Shown: positions 39,146 through 49,794 of the stretch, piece by piece
How the letters are laid out: each line of letters begins with the position of its first letter
Numbering within the stretch: the first letter of the stretch is position 1
Assembly (NCBI RefSeq): GCF_003970495.1
Contig: NZ_RXWW01000040.1
Coordinates: forward strand, 16,611 to 80,610
Length of the DNA: 64,000 nucleotides
Origin: Staphylococcus pasteuri
GTDB taxonomy: Bacteria > Bacillota > Bacilli > Staphylococcales > Staphylococcaceae
Direction: 5' to 3'
The notes under the pieces: generated by a model
The model's database searches: none
What the model saw: the letters and a program-made list of their open reading frames with translations, nothing else
Told to the model about the DNA's origin: nothing
Position numbers and translations under genes: made by a program

Positions 39146-40006
39146 ATGAATGTCTTTCAAATGAGAGATAAAATTAAACAGCGTTTGAATCATTTAGATG
39201 TAAATTATAAATTCAATCGTGAAGACGAAACATTAAGAATTTATAGAAAAGACAATCATAAAGGTGTCACAATTAAATTAAACGCTATTGTCGCAAAATA
39301 TGAAGAAAAAGAAGAAAAAATTGTAGATGAAATTATATATTATATAGATGAAGCAATTGCTCAAATGGCTGATCAAGGTATAGAACAACTTGATGAAATT
39401 AAAATTATGCCGGTGATTCGTGCTACAAGTTTTGATAAAAAGACTAAAGAAGGCCATGCATTCATTTATGAAAATCATACTGCTGAAACTAATATCTATT
39501 ACGCATTAGATTTAGGAAAGTCATATAGACTTATTGATGCAAGTATGTTAGAAACATTGAAAATGACAGAACAACAGATTAAAGAAATGTCACTTTTTAA
39601 TGTAAGAAAGCTTGACAATAAATATAGTACCGATGAAGTGAAAGGTAATATATTCTATTTTATTAATTCTAATGATGGTTATGATGCAAGTCGCATACTT
39701 AATACATCATTTTTAAATGATATACAAGATCAATGTGAAGGCGAAATGTTAGTAGCAGTGCCTCATCAAGATGTTTTAGTCATTGCTGATATACGCAACA
39801 AAACAGGCTATGATGTGATGGCTCATTTAACTATGGAGTTTTTCACAAAAGGACTTGTCCCTATTACTTCTTTATCTTTTGGATACGACAAAGGTCATCT
39901 TGAACCAATATTCATATTAGGGAAAAACAATAAACAAAAAAGAGACCCTAACGTCATACAAAGATTAGAAGCTAATCGTAAAAAATTTAATGATAAAAAT
40001 AAATAA
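39146..40006 (+). CDS. ytpQ: DUF1444 protein YtpQ
   Basis: 286 residues, matching the DUF1444 family by length and by motifs such as HEDVLVIAD-like [12 protein letters not shown] and the [12 protein letters not shown] end. Soluble and acidic, function unknown. ATG 39146 follows AGGAGTG by about six bases; another ATG four bases earlier is out of frame. The order ytpP-ytpQ-ytpR-sftA-murC is conserved with Bacillus. Confidence 0.84.
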   Translation: MNVFQMRDKIKQRLNHLDVNYKFNREDETLRIYRKDNHKGVTIKLNAIVAKYEEKEEKIVDEIIYYIDEAIAQMADQGIEQLDEIKIMPVIRATSFDKKTKEGHAFIYENHTAETNIYYALDLGKSYRLIDASMLETLKMTEQQIKEMSLFNVRKLDNKYSTDEVKGNIFYFINSNDGYDASRILNTSFLNDIQDQCEGEMLVAVPHQDVLVIADIRNKTGYDVMAHLTMEFFTKGLVPITSLSFGYDKGHLEPIFILGKNNKQKRDPNVIQRLEANRKKFNDKNK

Positions 40007-40028
40007 TGATAAAGGAGATATATATACA

Positions 40029-40628
40029 ATGAATTTATTCTTTAATCCAAATGGTGTAGGAGATGTTGCATTCTTACAAATCGACCCTACAGAAGGCGAA
40101 TTCAATTATAAAAAGAATAACGACGTAGTAGAAATAACTAACGAAGATAACGAAGTAGTTGGGTATAATTTCTTTAATATATCTACTCATATACAATTAG
40201 AAGGTAATGGACACATTAAATTAACTGAAGAAATCGTTAATCAATTACAACAAATGATTAAAAATAATGGTTTCACATATGAATTGAATGCTGATTTATC
40301 TCCAAAATTTGTTGTAGGTTATGTAGAAACAAAAGAAAAACACCCTGACGCTGATAAATTAAGTGTACTTAATGTCAATGTAGGTAATGATACATTGCAA
40401 ATTGTTTGTGGCGCACCAAATGTCGAACAAGGACAAAAAGTAGTTGTAGCAAAAGTGGGCGCAGTAATGCCAAGTGGTATGGTAATCAAAGATGCAGAAC
40501 TTAGAGGCGTTGCATCTAGCGGTATGATTTGTTCAATGAAAGAATTAGATTTACCAAATGCTCCTAAAGAAAAAGGTATTATGGTGCTAGATGATAGCTA
40601 TGATATTGGACAAGCATTTTTTGAATAA
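40029..40628 (+). CDS. ytpR: YtpR, tRNA-binding-domain protein
   Basis: 199 residues. The N-terminal DUF4479 part leads into an OB-fold tRNA-binding (EMAP II-like) domain: [19 protein letters not shown] and [12 protein letters not shown] are the hallmark, as at the N-terminus of PheT and C-terminus of MetG. It probably binds tRNA or structured RNA. ATG 40029 follows AAAGGAG with an 11-base spacer. 20 bases before sftA. Confidence 0.87.
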   Translation: MNLFFNPNGVGDVAFLQIDPTEGEFNYKKNNDVVEITNEDNEVVGYNFFNISTHIQLEGNGHIKLTEEIVNQLQQMIKNNGFTYELNADLSPKFVVGYVETKEKHPDADKLSVLNVNVGNDTLQIVCGAPNVEQGQKVVVAKVGAVMPSGMVIKDAELRGVASSGMICSMKELDLPNAPKEKGIMVLDDSYDIGQAFFE

Positions 40629-40648
40629 CAAAGGAAGGTCGTGAAAGT

Positions 40649-43600
40649 ATGAGCTGGTTTGATAAATTATTTGGCGAAGATAATGATTCAAATGAAGATA
40701 TATTAAGAAATAAAAATAAAAGACGCCAGGCAACTCAATCGAATGATTCTAATCATGACTCATTACTGCCACAAAATAATGATATCTATCATCGACCAAA
40801 AGGTAAATTCCGATTTCCTATTAATGGTTTTGAATCAGAAAATGTGGAGTCTGAATATACATCTGTGAATGATGGGGAACAATCTTATGTGAAAAATGAT
40901 GATAATGAAACTTTAACTTCTCAAGAAAGTAAGAGACATCGTCGTAGAAGGAATCATGCCAATGACGATGAGTATGTGAACTCGTCTCGACAATCTAATT
41001 CAAATAAAACTAGAAGAAAACAAGTAACAAATCCTTATGTCACTAAATCAACTCACCGCCAAATTTCTCCTACTTCATTAGGAGATAACAAATCTAATAA
41101 TGGTGCTACATCTTCAAAATCACAACCAAGAATGAAATTACAATCCGAACGTTTTAAATCAAATTATAAAACGCAACCGGAGTATACATATCACAAAAGT
41201 GATTTTAAAGCTTCAGAAGTACCATCAGCCATTTTTGGTACGATGAAAAGACGACCAATTGAAAACGGCATGATACCTCCTAAAGACAATGAAGAAGAAA
41301 CTAATAATAAAATGAGTTCAAATGTTAATCATTCTAGTAACAACGATGGATACACTGCCGAAAGATCCCAAAGCAACTTTAGAAGTAATCAACAATCGAA
41401 TGATGTAAAAGAAACTAGTACAAATAGTAATTCAAAACATGATGAGAATATAAATCAACAAACATCGTCAGTGGGAGATGAAAAAGCAATTAACTCAACT
41501 CCTAACCATTCAACTAAAGATAATACTATTAATATTAACAATATCTATGCATCTCAAATTGTTGAAGAAATTCGAAGAGAACGTGAACGAAAAGTGCTTC
41601 AAAAGCGTCGATTTAAAAAAGCATTGCAAGAAAAAAGACAACAAAATAAAGAGACCAATGAAGATAGTATACAAAAAGCAATTGATGAAATGTATGCCAA
41701 ACAAGCACAACAATATGTTGGTGAAAGTTCATTAGATATGGAATCTCAAGATGATAGCAATGCTATGATTGACGAGTATGACAATAGTGAAACAATAAAT
41801 CAAACAGATGCAATTGAAAATTCAGAACTAGATCAACAAGAAACATCTCATTACAATTATGAAGAAATCGATTTATCTGATATTAAACCAAGACATCAAG
41901 TAAATGATGACGATGTTACTGTGACTGATGTAACAGAACAAGATGATGGCTCAGAAACAACTGATACTAACTATGTTTCATCTCAATCCATATATGATGA
42001 TCGAACAACTACCATCCAGAAAGACTCTGAATCTAGTCAAAGTGACTCTACAATTAGTTCAGAAAATGCAAAACATCATTACATTGATAGAACATCAATA
42101 TCAGAAAATGAAGATAATAATATAGATGATGCAGATTATCGAGAATTAGATGATAGTGAGCAACCAACAACATATTCTACTTCAGAACATACATCTTCAT
42201 CTCTATATGATAGTGAGACATCACAACTTAATGATCATAAGAACTTGAATAGAAGAAGTGGTCATAATGCAGTTACTCAAAGCGTCGATCATGAAACGGA
42301 ATATGCTAAAAAGCGAAATCCACATATTCAAGATAGCAATTTAGGTGATAGTGATAAAACAATGTCAACATCAGAATCAGTATTAGAAAGTGATGAATCA
42401 TTAAGTGATAGTTTCATCTCTAATAATAGTAATGAAACATCTGAATTTGTCGCTTCATCTTATGATAATACTCAAAACTTAAGTAGTTCAGAAAATAGCT
42501 ATTCTGAATCTATAAATGATAATCAATCAGAAAGTTCTGATCAGAATTTTGATAAAGTTAATAGTGAAAATAAAGGCGTAGAAACTAATCAGCATCTACA
42601 TTCTGAACAAACTAGCAAGCCATTAAAAGGTAGTAAGCCATTTAATGTTGTTATGACGCCTTCAGATAAAAAACGTATGATAGATAAGAAAAAATCTCGC
42701 ACAGTTCATGTTCCAAATCTAACGCCTGAACGTCAATCAAATTCGACACAATCAAATAATATTAAGCAAGCATCGTCAGAGCAATACAATACATCAGAAC
42801 ACTCTGAATCAAATCAACAATCAAACAATATAAGTGAAAGTGAAGCGCCTTCAGCTGATCGTACAAATGAACTAAATCAAACAACATATGAAAGTGACTC
42901 AAATTCAACTGCAAGTGAACATAGCCTAAGTGCAAATGACGTTGTCAATAATGAGAATGTGCAAATGGCTCAGAGCGATTATAATGTTGGAATTAATCAA
43001 AATATGGAAGATGATAGTTCGTCTATGCAACATGCTTCCAATGATGTTAATGAAAATGATTCAGATAATCGCAATGAAGACAAACGAGAGAATACTCATG
43101 CATCTACATCTAAGGTTACATCTGGAGAAGTGGATAATAATAATGAAAATATTAAAGTTCAAAAGCCCACTATAAGAAAAGGTCCAAATATTAATTTACC
43201 TAGTATGGAATTGCTTGAATCACCAGAACCACATGAAGTAAATGAAGAGTGGATTGATGATAAAAAGCAAGAATTAAATGATGCATTATATTATTTCAAT
43301 GTTCCTGCAGAAGTTCAAAATGTTACTGAAGGTCCAAGTGTGACCCGTTTTGAATTATCAGTTGAAAAAGGTGTTAAAGTATCAAGAATTACTGCTTTAC
43401 AAGACGATATTAAAATGGCGTTAGCAGCCAAAGATATACGTATCGAAGCGCCGATACCAGGTACAAGTTTAGTAGGTATCGAGGTACCTAATCAAAACCC
43501 TGCCAAAGTCAATTTGAGATCAATTGTAGATTCAGATCAATTTAAAAATGCTGAATCTAAATTGACAGTTGCAATGGGTTATCGCATCAACAATGAACCA

Positions 43601-44575
43601 TTACTTATGGACATTGCTAAAACACCTCATGCTTTAATTGCAGGTGCAACAGGTTCAGGTAAATCAGTGTGTATTAATAGTATTTTAATGTCGCTATTGT
43701 ATAAAAATCATCCGGAAGAATTAAGATTATTATTAATTGATCCAAAAATGGTTGAATTAGCACCATATAATGATTTGCCACATCTTGTGTCACCAGTAAT
43801 TACAGATGTTAAAGCAGCCACACAAAGTTTAAAATGGGCTGTTGAAGAAATGGAACGTCGATATAAATTATTTGCTCAATATCACGTTAGAAATATTACA
43901 GCATTCAATAAGAAAGCTTCTTATGAACAAAGAATGCCAAAAATTGTTATAGTAATAGATGAATTAGCCGATTTAATGATGATGGCGCCACAAGAAGTAG
44001 AACAATCCATCGCGAGAATAGCTCAAAAAGCGCGTGCATGTGGTATTCATATGCTTGTTGCCACACAAAGACCATCAGTTAATGTTATTACTGGTTTAAT
44101 TAAAGCTAATATCCCAACTAGAATTGCATTTATGGTATCATCAAGTGTAGATTCTAGAACTATTCTTGATAGCGGAGGAGCAGAACGACTATTAGGATAT
44201 GGCGACATGTTATATCTTGGTGGCGGTATGAATAAACCTATCCGTGTTCAAGGTACATTTGTTTCAGATGAAGAAATTGACGACGTTGTAGATTTCATTA
44301 AACAGCAACGTGAACCTGATTATTTATTTGAAGAAAAAGAATTATTAAAGAAAACACAAACTCAAGCACAAGATGATTTATTTGATGATGTGTGTGAGTT
44401 CATGATTAATGAAGGACATATTTCTACTTCGTTAGTACAAAGACATTTCCAAATTGGGTATAATAGAGCAGCGAGAATCATAGATCAATTAGAACAACTA
44501 GGTTATATATCTGGAGCGAACGGTTCTAAACCTAGAGATGTTTATATTACTGAGGCGGATTTGAATCAAGATTAA
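40649..44575 (+). CDS. sftA: FtsK/SpoIIIE-family DNA translocase, SftA type
   Basis: 1,308 residues. The N-terminal two-thirds (about 20-850) is a low-complexity linker rich in Ser, Asn, Asp, Gln and Glu with no transmembrane segment, which fits soluble SftA rather than membrane-bound SpoIIIE. The C-terminal motor follows: Walker A GATGSGKS (about 998-1005), Walker B VIDELADLM (about 1103), and the gamma winged-helix domain (DDLFDDVCEFMI to the end) that reads polar DNA motifs. It clears chromosomal DNA from the division septum. AGGAAGGTCG precedes the ATG. Synteny with ytpR and murC equals Bacillus; the linker looks longer than in Bacillus SftA. Confidence 0.9.
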   Translation: MSWFDKLFGEDNDSNEDILRNKNKRRQATQSNDSNHDSLLPQNNDIYHRPKGKFRFPINGFESENVESEYTSVNDGEQSYVKNDDNETLTSQESKRHRRRRNHANDDEYVNSSRQSNSNKTRRKQVTNPYVTKSTHRQISPTSLGDNKSNNGATSSKSQPRMKLQSERFKSNYKTQPEYTYHKSDFKASEVPSAIFGTMKRRPIENGMIPPKDNEEETNNKMSSNVNHSSNNDGYTAERSQSNFRSNQQSNDVKETSTNSNSKHDENINQQTSSVGDEKAINSTPNHSTKDNTININNIYASQIVEEIRRERERKVLQKRRFKKALQEKRQQNKETNEDSIQKAIDEMYAKQAQQYVGESSLDMESQDDSNAMIDEYDNSETINQTDAIENSELDQQETSHYNYEEIDLSDIKPRHQVNDDDVTVTDVTEQDDGSETTDTNYVSSQSIYDDRTTTIQKDSESSQSDSTISSENAKHHYIDRTSISENEDNNIDDADYRELDDSEQPTTYSTSEHTSSSLYDSETSQLNDHKNLNRRSGHNAVTQSVDHETEYAKKRNPHIQDSNLGDSDKTMSTSESVLESDESLSDSFISNNSNETSEFVASSYDNTQNLSSSENSYSESINDNQSESSDQNFDKVNSENKGVETNQHLHSEQTSKPLKGSKPFNVVMTPSDKKRMIDKKKSRTVHVPNLTPERQSNSTQSNNIKQASSEQYNTSEHSESNQQSNNISESEAPSADRTNELNQTTYESDSNSTASEHSLSANDVVNNENVQMAQSDYNVGINQNMEDDSSSMQHASNDVNENDSDNRNEDKRENTHASTSKVTSGEVDNNNENIKVQKPTIRKGPNINLPSMELLESPEPHEVNEEWIDDKKQELNDALYYFNVPAEVQNVTEGPSVTRFELSVEKGVKVSRITALQDDIKMALAAKDIRIEAPIPGTSLVGIEVPNQNPAKVNLRSIVDSDQFKNAESKLTVAMGYRINNEPLLMDIAKTPHALIAGATGSGKSVCINSILMSLLYKNHPEELRLLLIDPKMVELAPYNDLPHLVSPVITDVKAATQSLKWAVEEMERRYKLFAQYHVRNITAFNKKASYEQRMPKIVIVIDELADLMMMAPQEVEQSIARIAQKARACGIHMLVATQRPSVNVITGLIKANIPTRIAFMVSSSVDSRTILDSGGAERLLGYGDMLYLGGGMNKPIRVQGTFVSDEEIDDVVDFIKQQREPDYLFEEKELLKKTQTQAQDDLFDDVCEFMINEGHISTSLVQRHFQIGYNRAARIIDQLEQLGYISGANGSKPRDVYITEADLNQD

Positions 44576-44596
44576 AAATTAGTAAGGAGTTTTATA

Positions 44597-45910
44597 ATGA
44601 CACACTATCATTTTGTCGGAATTAAGGGTTCTGGCATGAGTTCATTGGCACAAATCATGCATGATCTTGGGCATGAAGTGCAAGGCTCAGATATTGAAAC
44701 TTATGTTTTTACAGAAGTTGCTCTAAGAAATAAAGGTATAACTATCTTACCGTTTGATAGTAACAATATTAAAGAAGATATGGTAATTATACAGGGTAAT
44801 GCTTTCCCTGATACACATGAAGAGATAGTCAAAGCACATCAACTTAAATTAGATGTGATTAGATATCATGATTTTCTTGGCCATGTAATTAACCAATATA
44901 CTTCGGTAGCAGTTACTGGTGCACATGGTAAAACATCAACAACTGGATTGTTATCTCATGTGATGAATGGAGATAAAAAGACTTCATTCCTTATAGGTGA
45001 CGGTACAGGAATGGGTTTACCTGGCAGTGACTATTTTGCATTCGAAGCTTGCGAATATCGACGTCACTTTTTAAGTTATGATCCTGACTATGCAATTATG
45101 ACAAATATTGACTTTGACCATCCTGATTATTTCAGAGATGTTGATGACGTTTTTGATGCATTCCAAGAAATGGCTCAAAATGTTAAAAAAGCTATCATTG
45201 CATGGGGCGACGATGAATATCTTAGAAAATTAGAAGCGGATGTACCCATTTATTACTATGGTTTAAAAGAAACTGATGACGTATATGCTAAAAATATACA
45301 AATCACTGAACAAGGTACACAATTTGATGTTTATATTAATGGAGAATTTTATGATCAATTCCTATCACCACAATATGGTGACCATAATATTCTAAATACA
45401 TTAGCTGTTGTAACTATTAGTTATTTAGAAAAAATGAACGTTGATAATATAAAAGAAGCATTAGAAACATTTGGTGGTGTAAAACGTCGATTTAATGAAA
45501 CAAAAGTATCAAATCAAGTATTAGTAGACGATTATGCTCACCATCCAAGAGAAATTAATGCTACAATTGAAACAGCTAGAAAAAAATATCCACAAAAAGA
45601 AGTTATTGCTGTATTCCAACCACATACATTCTCAAGAACTCAAGCATTCTTAGAAGAATTTGCAACAAGTTTAAGCGCAGCTGACCATGTTTTCTTATGT
45701 GAAATTTTTGGTTCAATTAGAGAAAACACTGGTGAATTGACGATTCAAGACTTGATTGATCGTATTGATGGATCAGCATTAATTGATGAAAATAGTATAG
45801 ATGTATTAGAGAAATTTGATAATGCTGTAATATTATTTATGGGCGCTGGAGATATACAAAAAATCCAAAAAGCGTACTTAAATAAATTAGGTATAAAAAA
45901 AGATTTCTAA
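44597..45910 (+). CDS. murC: UDP-N-acetylmuramate-L-alanine ligase MurC
   Basis: Adds L-alanine to UDP-MurNAc, the first amino acid of the peptidoglycan stem peptide. 437 residues: N-terminal Rossmann fold [17 protein letters not shown]-binding P-loop GAHGKTST (near 110), and the Mur ligase C-terminal domain with [17 protein letters not shown] site before ATG; 21 bases after sftA. Confidence 0.96.
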   Translation: MTHYHFVGIKGSGMSSLAQIMHDLGHEVQGSDIETYVFTEVALRNKGITILPFDSNNIKEDMVIIQGNAFPDTHEEIVKAHQLKLDVIRYHDFLGHVINQYTSVAVTGAHGKTSTTGLLSHVMNGDKKTSFLIGDGTGMGLPGSDYFAFEACEYRRHFLSYDPDYAIMTNIDFDHPDYFRDVDDVFDAFQEMAQNVKKAIIAWGDDEYLRKLEADVPIYYYGLKETDDVYAKNIQITEQGTQFDVYINGEFYDQFLSPQYGDHNILNTLAVVTISYLEKMNVDNIKEALETFGGVKRRFNETKVSNQVLVDDYAHHPREINATIETARKKYPQKEVIAVFQPHTFSRTQAFLEEFATSLSAADHVFLCEIFGSIRENTGELTIQDLIDRIDGSALIDENSIDVLEKFDNAVILFMGAGDIQKIQKAYLNKLGIKKDF

Positions 45911-45984
45911 TATGTTTATAATGATTTCTCAAGGGTATTAAATATTAATGAATTTTATAATTAGGTATTTAGGAGGCGTTTTTA

Positions 45985-46476
45985 ATGGATTGGATTTTAC
46001 CAATTGCTGGAATTATCGCTGCGATAGCGTTCTTAATTTTATGTATCGGTATCGTTGTAGTGTTAATTTCTGTTAAGAAAAATTTAGATCACGTGGCTAA
46101 AACACTTGATGGTGTTGAAGGTCAAGTACAAGGTATTACAAGAGAATCTACTGATTTACTTCATAAAGTTAACCGTTTAACTGAAGATATTCAAGGTAAA
46201 GTTGATCGTTTGAATTCTGTAGTTGATGCTGTTAAAGGTATTGGTGACTCAGTTCAAACATTAAATGGTTCAGTTGACCGTGTAACTAATTCTATTACAC
46301 ACAACGTATCTCAAAATGAAGATAAAATTTCTCAAGTAGTACAATGGTCAAATGTGGCAATGGAAATTGCTGACAAATGGCAAAATAGACACTACCGTCG
46401 AGGAAGTGCAAATTACAAAGCAAACACAGTAGCAAATGATACAGATCATAGCTATACTACACGTGTTGACAAATAA
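45985..46476 (+). CDS. ytxG: DUF948 protein YtxG
   Basis: 163 residues: one N-terminal transmembrane helix (about 4-28, rich in Ile/Val) followed by a long heptad-like helical region (VEGQVQGITRESTDLLHKVNRLTEDIQGKV given in part as VNRLTEDIQGKV). DUF948 family, function unknown; in Bacillus ytxG is in a stress operon with ytxH and ytxJ. GGAGG precedes the ATG. 74 bases separate it from murC, so an internal promoter is possible. Confidence 0.84.
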   Translation: MDWILPIAGIIAAIAFLILCIGIVVVLISVKKNLDHVAKTLDGVEGQVQGITRESTDLLHKVNRLTEDIQGKVDRLNSVVDAVKGIGDSVQTLNGSVDRVTNSITHNVSQNEDKISQVVQWSNVAMEIADKWQNRHYRRGSANYKANTVANDTDHSYTTRVDK

Positions 46477-46553
46477 TTAATAAGAATGAACTAAATGCAC
46501 TTAAATGAGGTTGTTACTTGTTTAAGTGCATTTGTTATAGGGAGGAATAAATC

Positions 46554-48077
46554 ATGGAACACTATAATCGTGATGATTTTGAAAGAAATAATACTGGAAA
46601 TGATTTATACAGCCGTCATACTCGTATAAATAATCAAACACCACAACGTAAAGATTTTGTTGTAAGCTTTATTACCGGTGCTTTAGTAGGTTCAGCTTTA
46701 GGGTTATATTACAAATTGAAAGTTTTCGAAAAAGCTGATCAAGCGATTGCTAAAGAAAAAGAACTACGTGAAAAAGCATTAAATTACAAATCTCAAGCAG
46801 AACAACGTTTTGAATCTGTTAAAAACCAAGTTGAAAACTTCAGAAATAAATCAAAAGATGGTATCTCATCTGATGAATTATCAGCACAAAAAGTCGCAAT
46901 CCAAAGAGAAGTAAGCGACAATAATTTAGCAGATCAATCACCAGAAGCTAGAGATATTCAAGAAGCAAAATTAGAAGCAGAAGGAAATTCTGGATCAGAT
47001 GCTTCAGCTACAGAATTAGCAGCACAACAAAACGCAATTCAAGCTGAAACAAATAAAGATAGTTTAGCAGATCAGTCACCACAAGCACGTGAAATACAAC
47101 AAGCCAAACAAGAAGCGCAAAATAAAGAACAACAATCTAATGCAACGCCATCAGCTACAGAATTAGCAGCACAACAAAATGCAATTCAAGCTGAAACAAA
47201 TAAAGATAGCTTAGCAGACCAATCACCACAAGCACGTAAAATTCAAGAAGCTAAGGAAGAAAGTCAGAATGAGGAACAACAATCTCATATAAATAGTAAT
47301 CAACACGTATCATCTGAAGAAGTTGTAATGGCAAAATCTGCTATTAAAGAAGAATCTTCACTATCTGATCCATCAAAAGAAAAAGCTAGCAAATCAACAC
47401 AATCTAATGCAGATAAATTAGCAAGTGCAGCTAAAACGAAGAAAACAAAATTAGATAATGATGCTAATGTATCAGCTAATACTAAAGCTTTAACAAAAGA
47501 ACAGGGTGTAGCCAAAAATAATAAACAATCTACACCAAATTTAGTAACTAAAACTGAAGAACAATCAACAAAAAATAATGATGGTTCATTTGCTAATAGA
47601 CTAGCAAGTGCAGCTAAAACTAAAAAAAGTAAATTAACTAAAGGTTCTAAAGAATCTCAATTAACTACAGCATTACTTGAAGAAGCACCAATTGCAAAAT
47701 CAACGATGACTAAAGTACCTAATTTAGTTACTAAAACAACAACAAAATCTAACCAAAATAATAAATCAGCACAATCATCATCTAAACAATCTAGTACTAA
47801 GCAACCAACAAAAAAACAAAGTAAAGCACAGTTTGATAAAGGTGTCGTAACAAGACAAAATAATAATCAATCAACTAAAAAATCTAATAGTCAAGCTAAA
47901 GCAACAACAAAATCAACTAAAAAAAATAGTAATCAAACAACAGCACAAACAAAATCAACTAAGAAAACAACAAAATCATCTAATCAAAATAAAGCACAAC
48001 AAGATAAAACAAAATCTACTCAACAAAAAGTAGAAAAAACAACTAGTAAAATCGAAAAACGTACTTTTAATGACTAA
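46554..48077 (+). CDS. Large YtxH-domain protein with tandem repeats and Lys/Thr-rich tail
   Basis: 507 residues. A hydrophobic segment at about 39-53 (FITGALVGSALGLYY) is the YtxH anchor. Then come coiled-coil sequence, three tandem repeats of 46-49 residues around NKDSLADQSPQAR, a second repeat pair built on LASAAKTKK and PNLVTKT, and a very basic C-terminal 130 residues dominated by Lys, Thr, Ser, Asn and Gln, similar in composition to histone H1-like tails. No catalytic motif is seen. Its counterpart in S. aureus follows ytxG at the same place. The basic tail could bind DNA, RNA or teichoic acid; none is shown. GGGAGG site. Confidence 0.8.
   Translation: MEHYNRDDFERNNTGNDLYSRHTRINNQTPQRKDFVVSFITGALVGSALGLYYKLKVFEKADQAIAKEKELREKALNYKSQAEQRFESVKNQVENFRNKSKDGISSDELSAQKVAIQREVSDNNLADQSPEARDIQEAKLEAEGNSGSDASATELAAQQNAIQAETNKDSLADQSPQAREIQQAKQEAQNKEQQSNATPSATELAAQQNAIQAETNKDSLADQSPQARKIQEAKEESQNEEQQSHINSNQHVSSEEVVMAKSAIKEESSLSDPSKEKASKSTQSNADKLASAAKTKKTKLDNDANVSANTKALTKEQGVAKNNKQSTPNLVTKTEEQSTKNNDGSFANRLASAAKTKKSKLTKGSKESQLTTALLEEAPIAKSTMTKVPNLVTKTTTKSNQNNKSAQSSSKQSSTKQPTKKQSKAQFDKGVVTRQNNNQSTKKSNSQAKATTKSTKKNSNQTTAQTKSTKKTTKSSNQNKAQQDKTKSTQQKVEKTTSKIEKRTFND
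46866..47270 (+). repeat. Intragenic tandem repeat, three copies, in the large YtxH gene
   Basis: Two nearly identical 147-base units start at 47004 and 47151, and a more diverged copy precedes them from about 46866. All keep the reading frame. Such repeats can change copy number by slippage or recombination. Confidence 0.75.
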
Positions 48078-48175
48078 TTAGTTTGTATTTAATATAAGTT
48101 AATATTATGATATTAATATAAGCACTCATTGGTTAGTATTTGATTTTAGTGGTTAAAATTAAATGTATAACATAT

Positions 48176-48237
48176 TAGAGTGGAACCCATCATTCATTTA
48201 CAGTAGGATGTATGACGTTCTGCTCTTTTTCTTTTTT
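48176..48237 (+). terminator. Terminator after the ytxG-ytxH group
   Basis: Stem AGAGTGGAAC with GTTCTGCTCT (two G-U pairs) enclosing a 30-base inner hairpin, then TTTTTCTTTTTT. The gap 48078-48422 has otherwise only AT-rich sequence. A -10-like TATAAT at 48386-48391 could start the aroA transcript. A 72-codon frame across the terminator is not credible. Confidence 0.75.
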
Positions 48238-48422
48238 AAAATATGTGTTCATAAATGGGAATATGATAATACTATCATATTTTTAGAAAATTTAATCAAT
48301 TCCGACAATTATAACTTGAACAATAAAATGTTAATTGTTAGAATGATTCGTAAATACATTTATTTTATCGCTTTAAAGTGATACATATAATGTGCAACTA
48401 ATAGTATAGAGGTGGAATGACT

Positions 48423-49514
48423 ATGGGTAATAAATTAGATAGCTACAGACAAGAAATTGTCTCATTAAACGATCAGATTTTAGAGTTATTATCTCGACGT
48501 GGTGAACTAGCTCAAAAAATTGGAGAAGAAAAAATTAAACAGGGTACACGTGTATATGACCCTCAACGTGAAAAGGAAATGATTAACGATCTTTTAGATA
48601 AGAATAATGGTCCGTTCAATGATAATGTGATTAAACAATTATTTAAAGAAATTTTTAAAGCCTCTACAGATTTACAAAAATCAGAGAATGAAAAACATTT
48701 ATACGTATCTAGAAAATTAAAACCTGAAGATACAATTGTTCATTTTGATAATGGAGGTAAATTTGGAGAAGGTTATAAATCATTTGTTTTTGGTCCATGT
48801 TCAGTAGAATCGCAAGAACAAGTAGATACAGTTGCTGCTGATTTACAAGCAAAAGGTGAGAAATTTATACGTGGTGGAGCGTTTAAACCACGTACGTCCC
48901 CATATGATTTCCAAGGTTTAGGTGTTGAAGGTCTTAAAATCTTAAAAAATGTTAAAGATAAATATAATTTAAATGTCATTAGTGAAATCGTAAATCCAAA
49001 TGATTTTGAAGTTGCAGATGAATATCTTGATGTTTTCCAAATTGGTGCACGTAATATGCAAAACTTTGAACTTTTAAAAGAAGCTGGTCGTACAAATAAA
49101 CCAATTTTATTAAAACGTGGATTATCAGCAACAATTGAAGAATTCACATATGCTGCAGAATATATCGCATCTCAAGGTAATAGAAATATTATCTTATGTG
49201 AGCGTGGAATTAGAACATATGAAAAAGCAACTAGAAACACATTAGATATTTCTGCTGTACCAATATTAAAACAAGGTACACATTTACCTGTGATGGTCGA
49301 TGTAACACACAGTACTGGTAGAAAAGACATTATGTTACCGACTGCAAAAGCTGCACTTGCTGTAGGAGCAGATGGCGTTATGGCAGAAGTACATCCAGAT
49401 CCTTCAGTAGCATTAAGTGATGCAGGACAACAAATGGATTTAAAAGAATTTAATAAATTTTATAATGAATTAAAACCACTAGCAGACTTATATAACCAAA
49501 AGAAATTAAAATAA
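48423..49514 (+). CDS. aroA: Bifunctional chorismate mutase / DAHP synthase
   Basis: First enzyme of the shikimate pathway (erythrose 4-phosphate plus PEP to DAHP) with an N-terminal AroQ-type chorismate mutase domain (about 1-90, [16 protein letters not shown]) that acts in feedback control. The DAHP synthase barrel has [22 protein letters not shown] and [11 protein letters not shown]. 363 residues, same as S. aureus, where the gene is called aroA or aroG. I start at ATG 48423, seven bases after GAGGTGG; the ATG two codons earlier is too close to that site. Located just before ccpA as in Bacillus. Confidence 0.93.
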   Translation: MGNKLDSYRQEIVSLNDQILELLSRRGELAQKIGEEKIKQGTRVYDPQREKEMINDLLDKNNGPFNDNVIKQLFKEIFKASTDLQKSENEKHLYVSRKLKPEDTIVHFDNGGKFGEGYKSFVFGPCSVESQEQVDTVAADLQAKGEKFIRGGAFKPRTSPYDFQGLGVEGLKILKNVKDKYNLNVISEIVNPNDFEVADEYLDVFQIGARNMQNFELLKEAGRTNKPILLKRGLSATIEEFTYAAEYIASQGNRNIILCERGIRTYEKATRNTLDISAVPILKQGTHLPVMVDVTHSTGRKDIMLPTAKAALAVGADGVMAEVHPDPSVALSDAGQQMDLKEFNKFYNELKPLADLYNQKKLK

Positions 49515-49530
49515 TCGATAATGAAATTAA

Positions 49531-49578
49531 AGCTACTTCATTGAACAAAAGGTATTTTGTAATGAAGTAGCTATTTTT
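49531..49578 (+). terminator. Terminator after aroA
   Basis: 12-bp perfect outer stem AGCTACTTCATT/AATGAAGTAGCT with an inner ACAAAA/TTTTGT stem, followed by ATTTTTGG. Confidence 0.9.
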
Positions 49579-49735
49579 GGTTTGAATTTAATTTATTTGT
49601 ACAAAATATATCTTTTAATATGCATCATTAGAAATTTTGTTTTAAAGTGAATATAATTTAAATCTACAATTTTTCTGACAGAAATGTGAACAACAAAACA
49701 AATTTATTTCACTGTATCTTTAAATATGGTAAACT

Positions 49736-49783
49736 TTGAAAATAATATGAAAACACGGTATAATAGCGTATAAAACGCTTGCA
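49736..49783 (+). promoter_or_regulatory. ccpA promoter with cre-like site at the transcript start
   Basis: TTGAAA (49736-49741), 17 bases, TATAAT (49759-49764) is an excellent SigA promoter. Immediately downstream lies AGCGTATAAAACGCT, a 5-bp inverted repeat (49765-49779), and a partial cre match ATAAAACGCTTGCA (49770-49783). ccpA autoregulation has been reported in S. xylosus, so this may be the self-control site; the match is weaker than the other cre sites here. Confidence 0.65.
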
Positions 49784-49794
49784 AGGAGGAAATT

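Noticed and set aside
48163..48381. A 72-codon plus-strand frame between ytxH and aroA
   Set aside because: It covers a transcription terminator, has no ribosome site and a Phe-rich sequence expected from the T-run.
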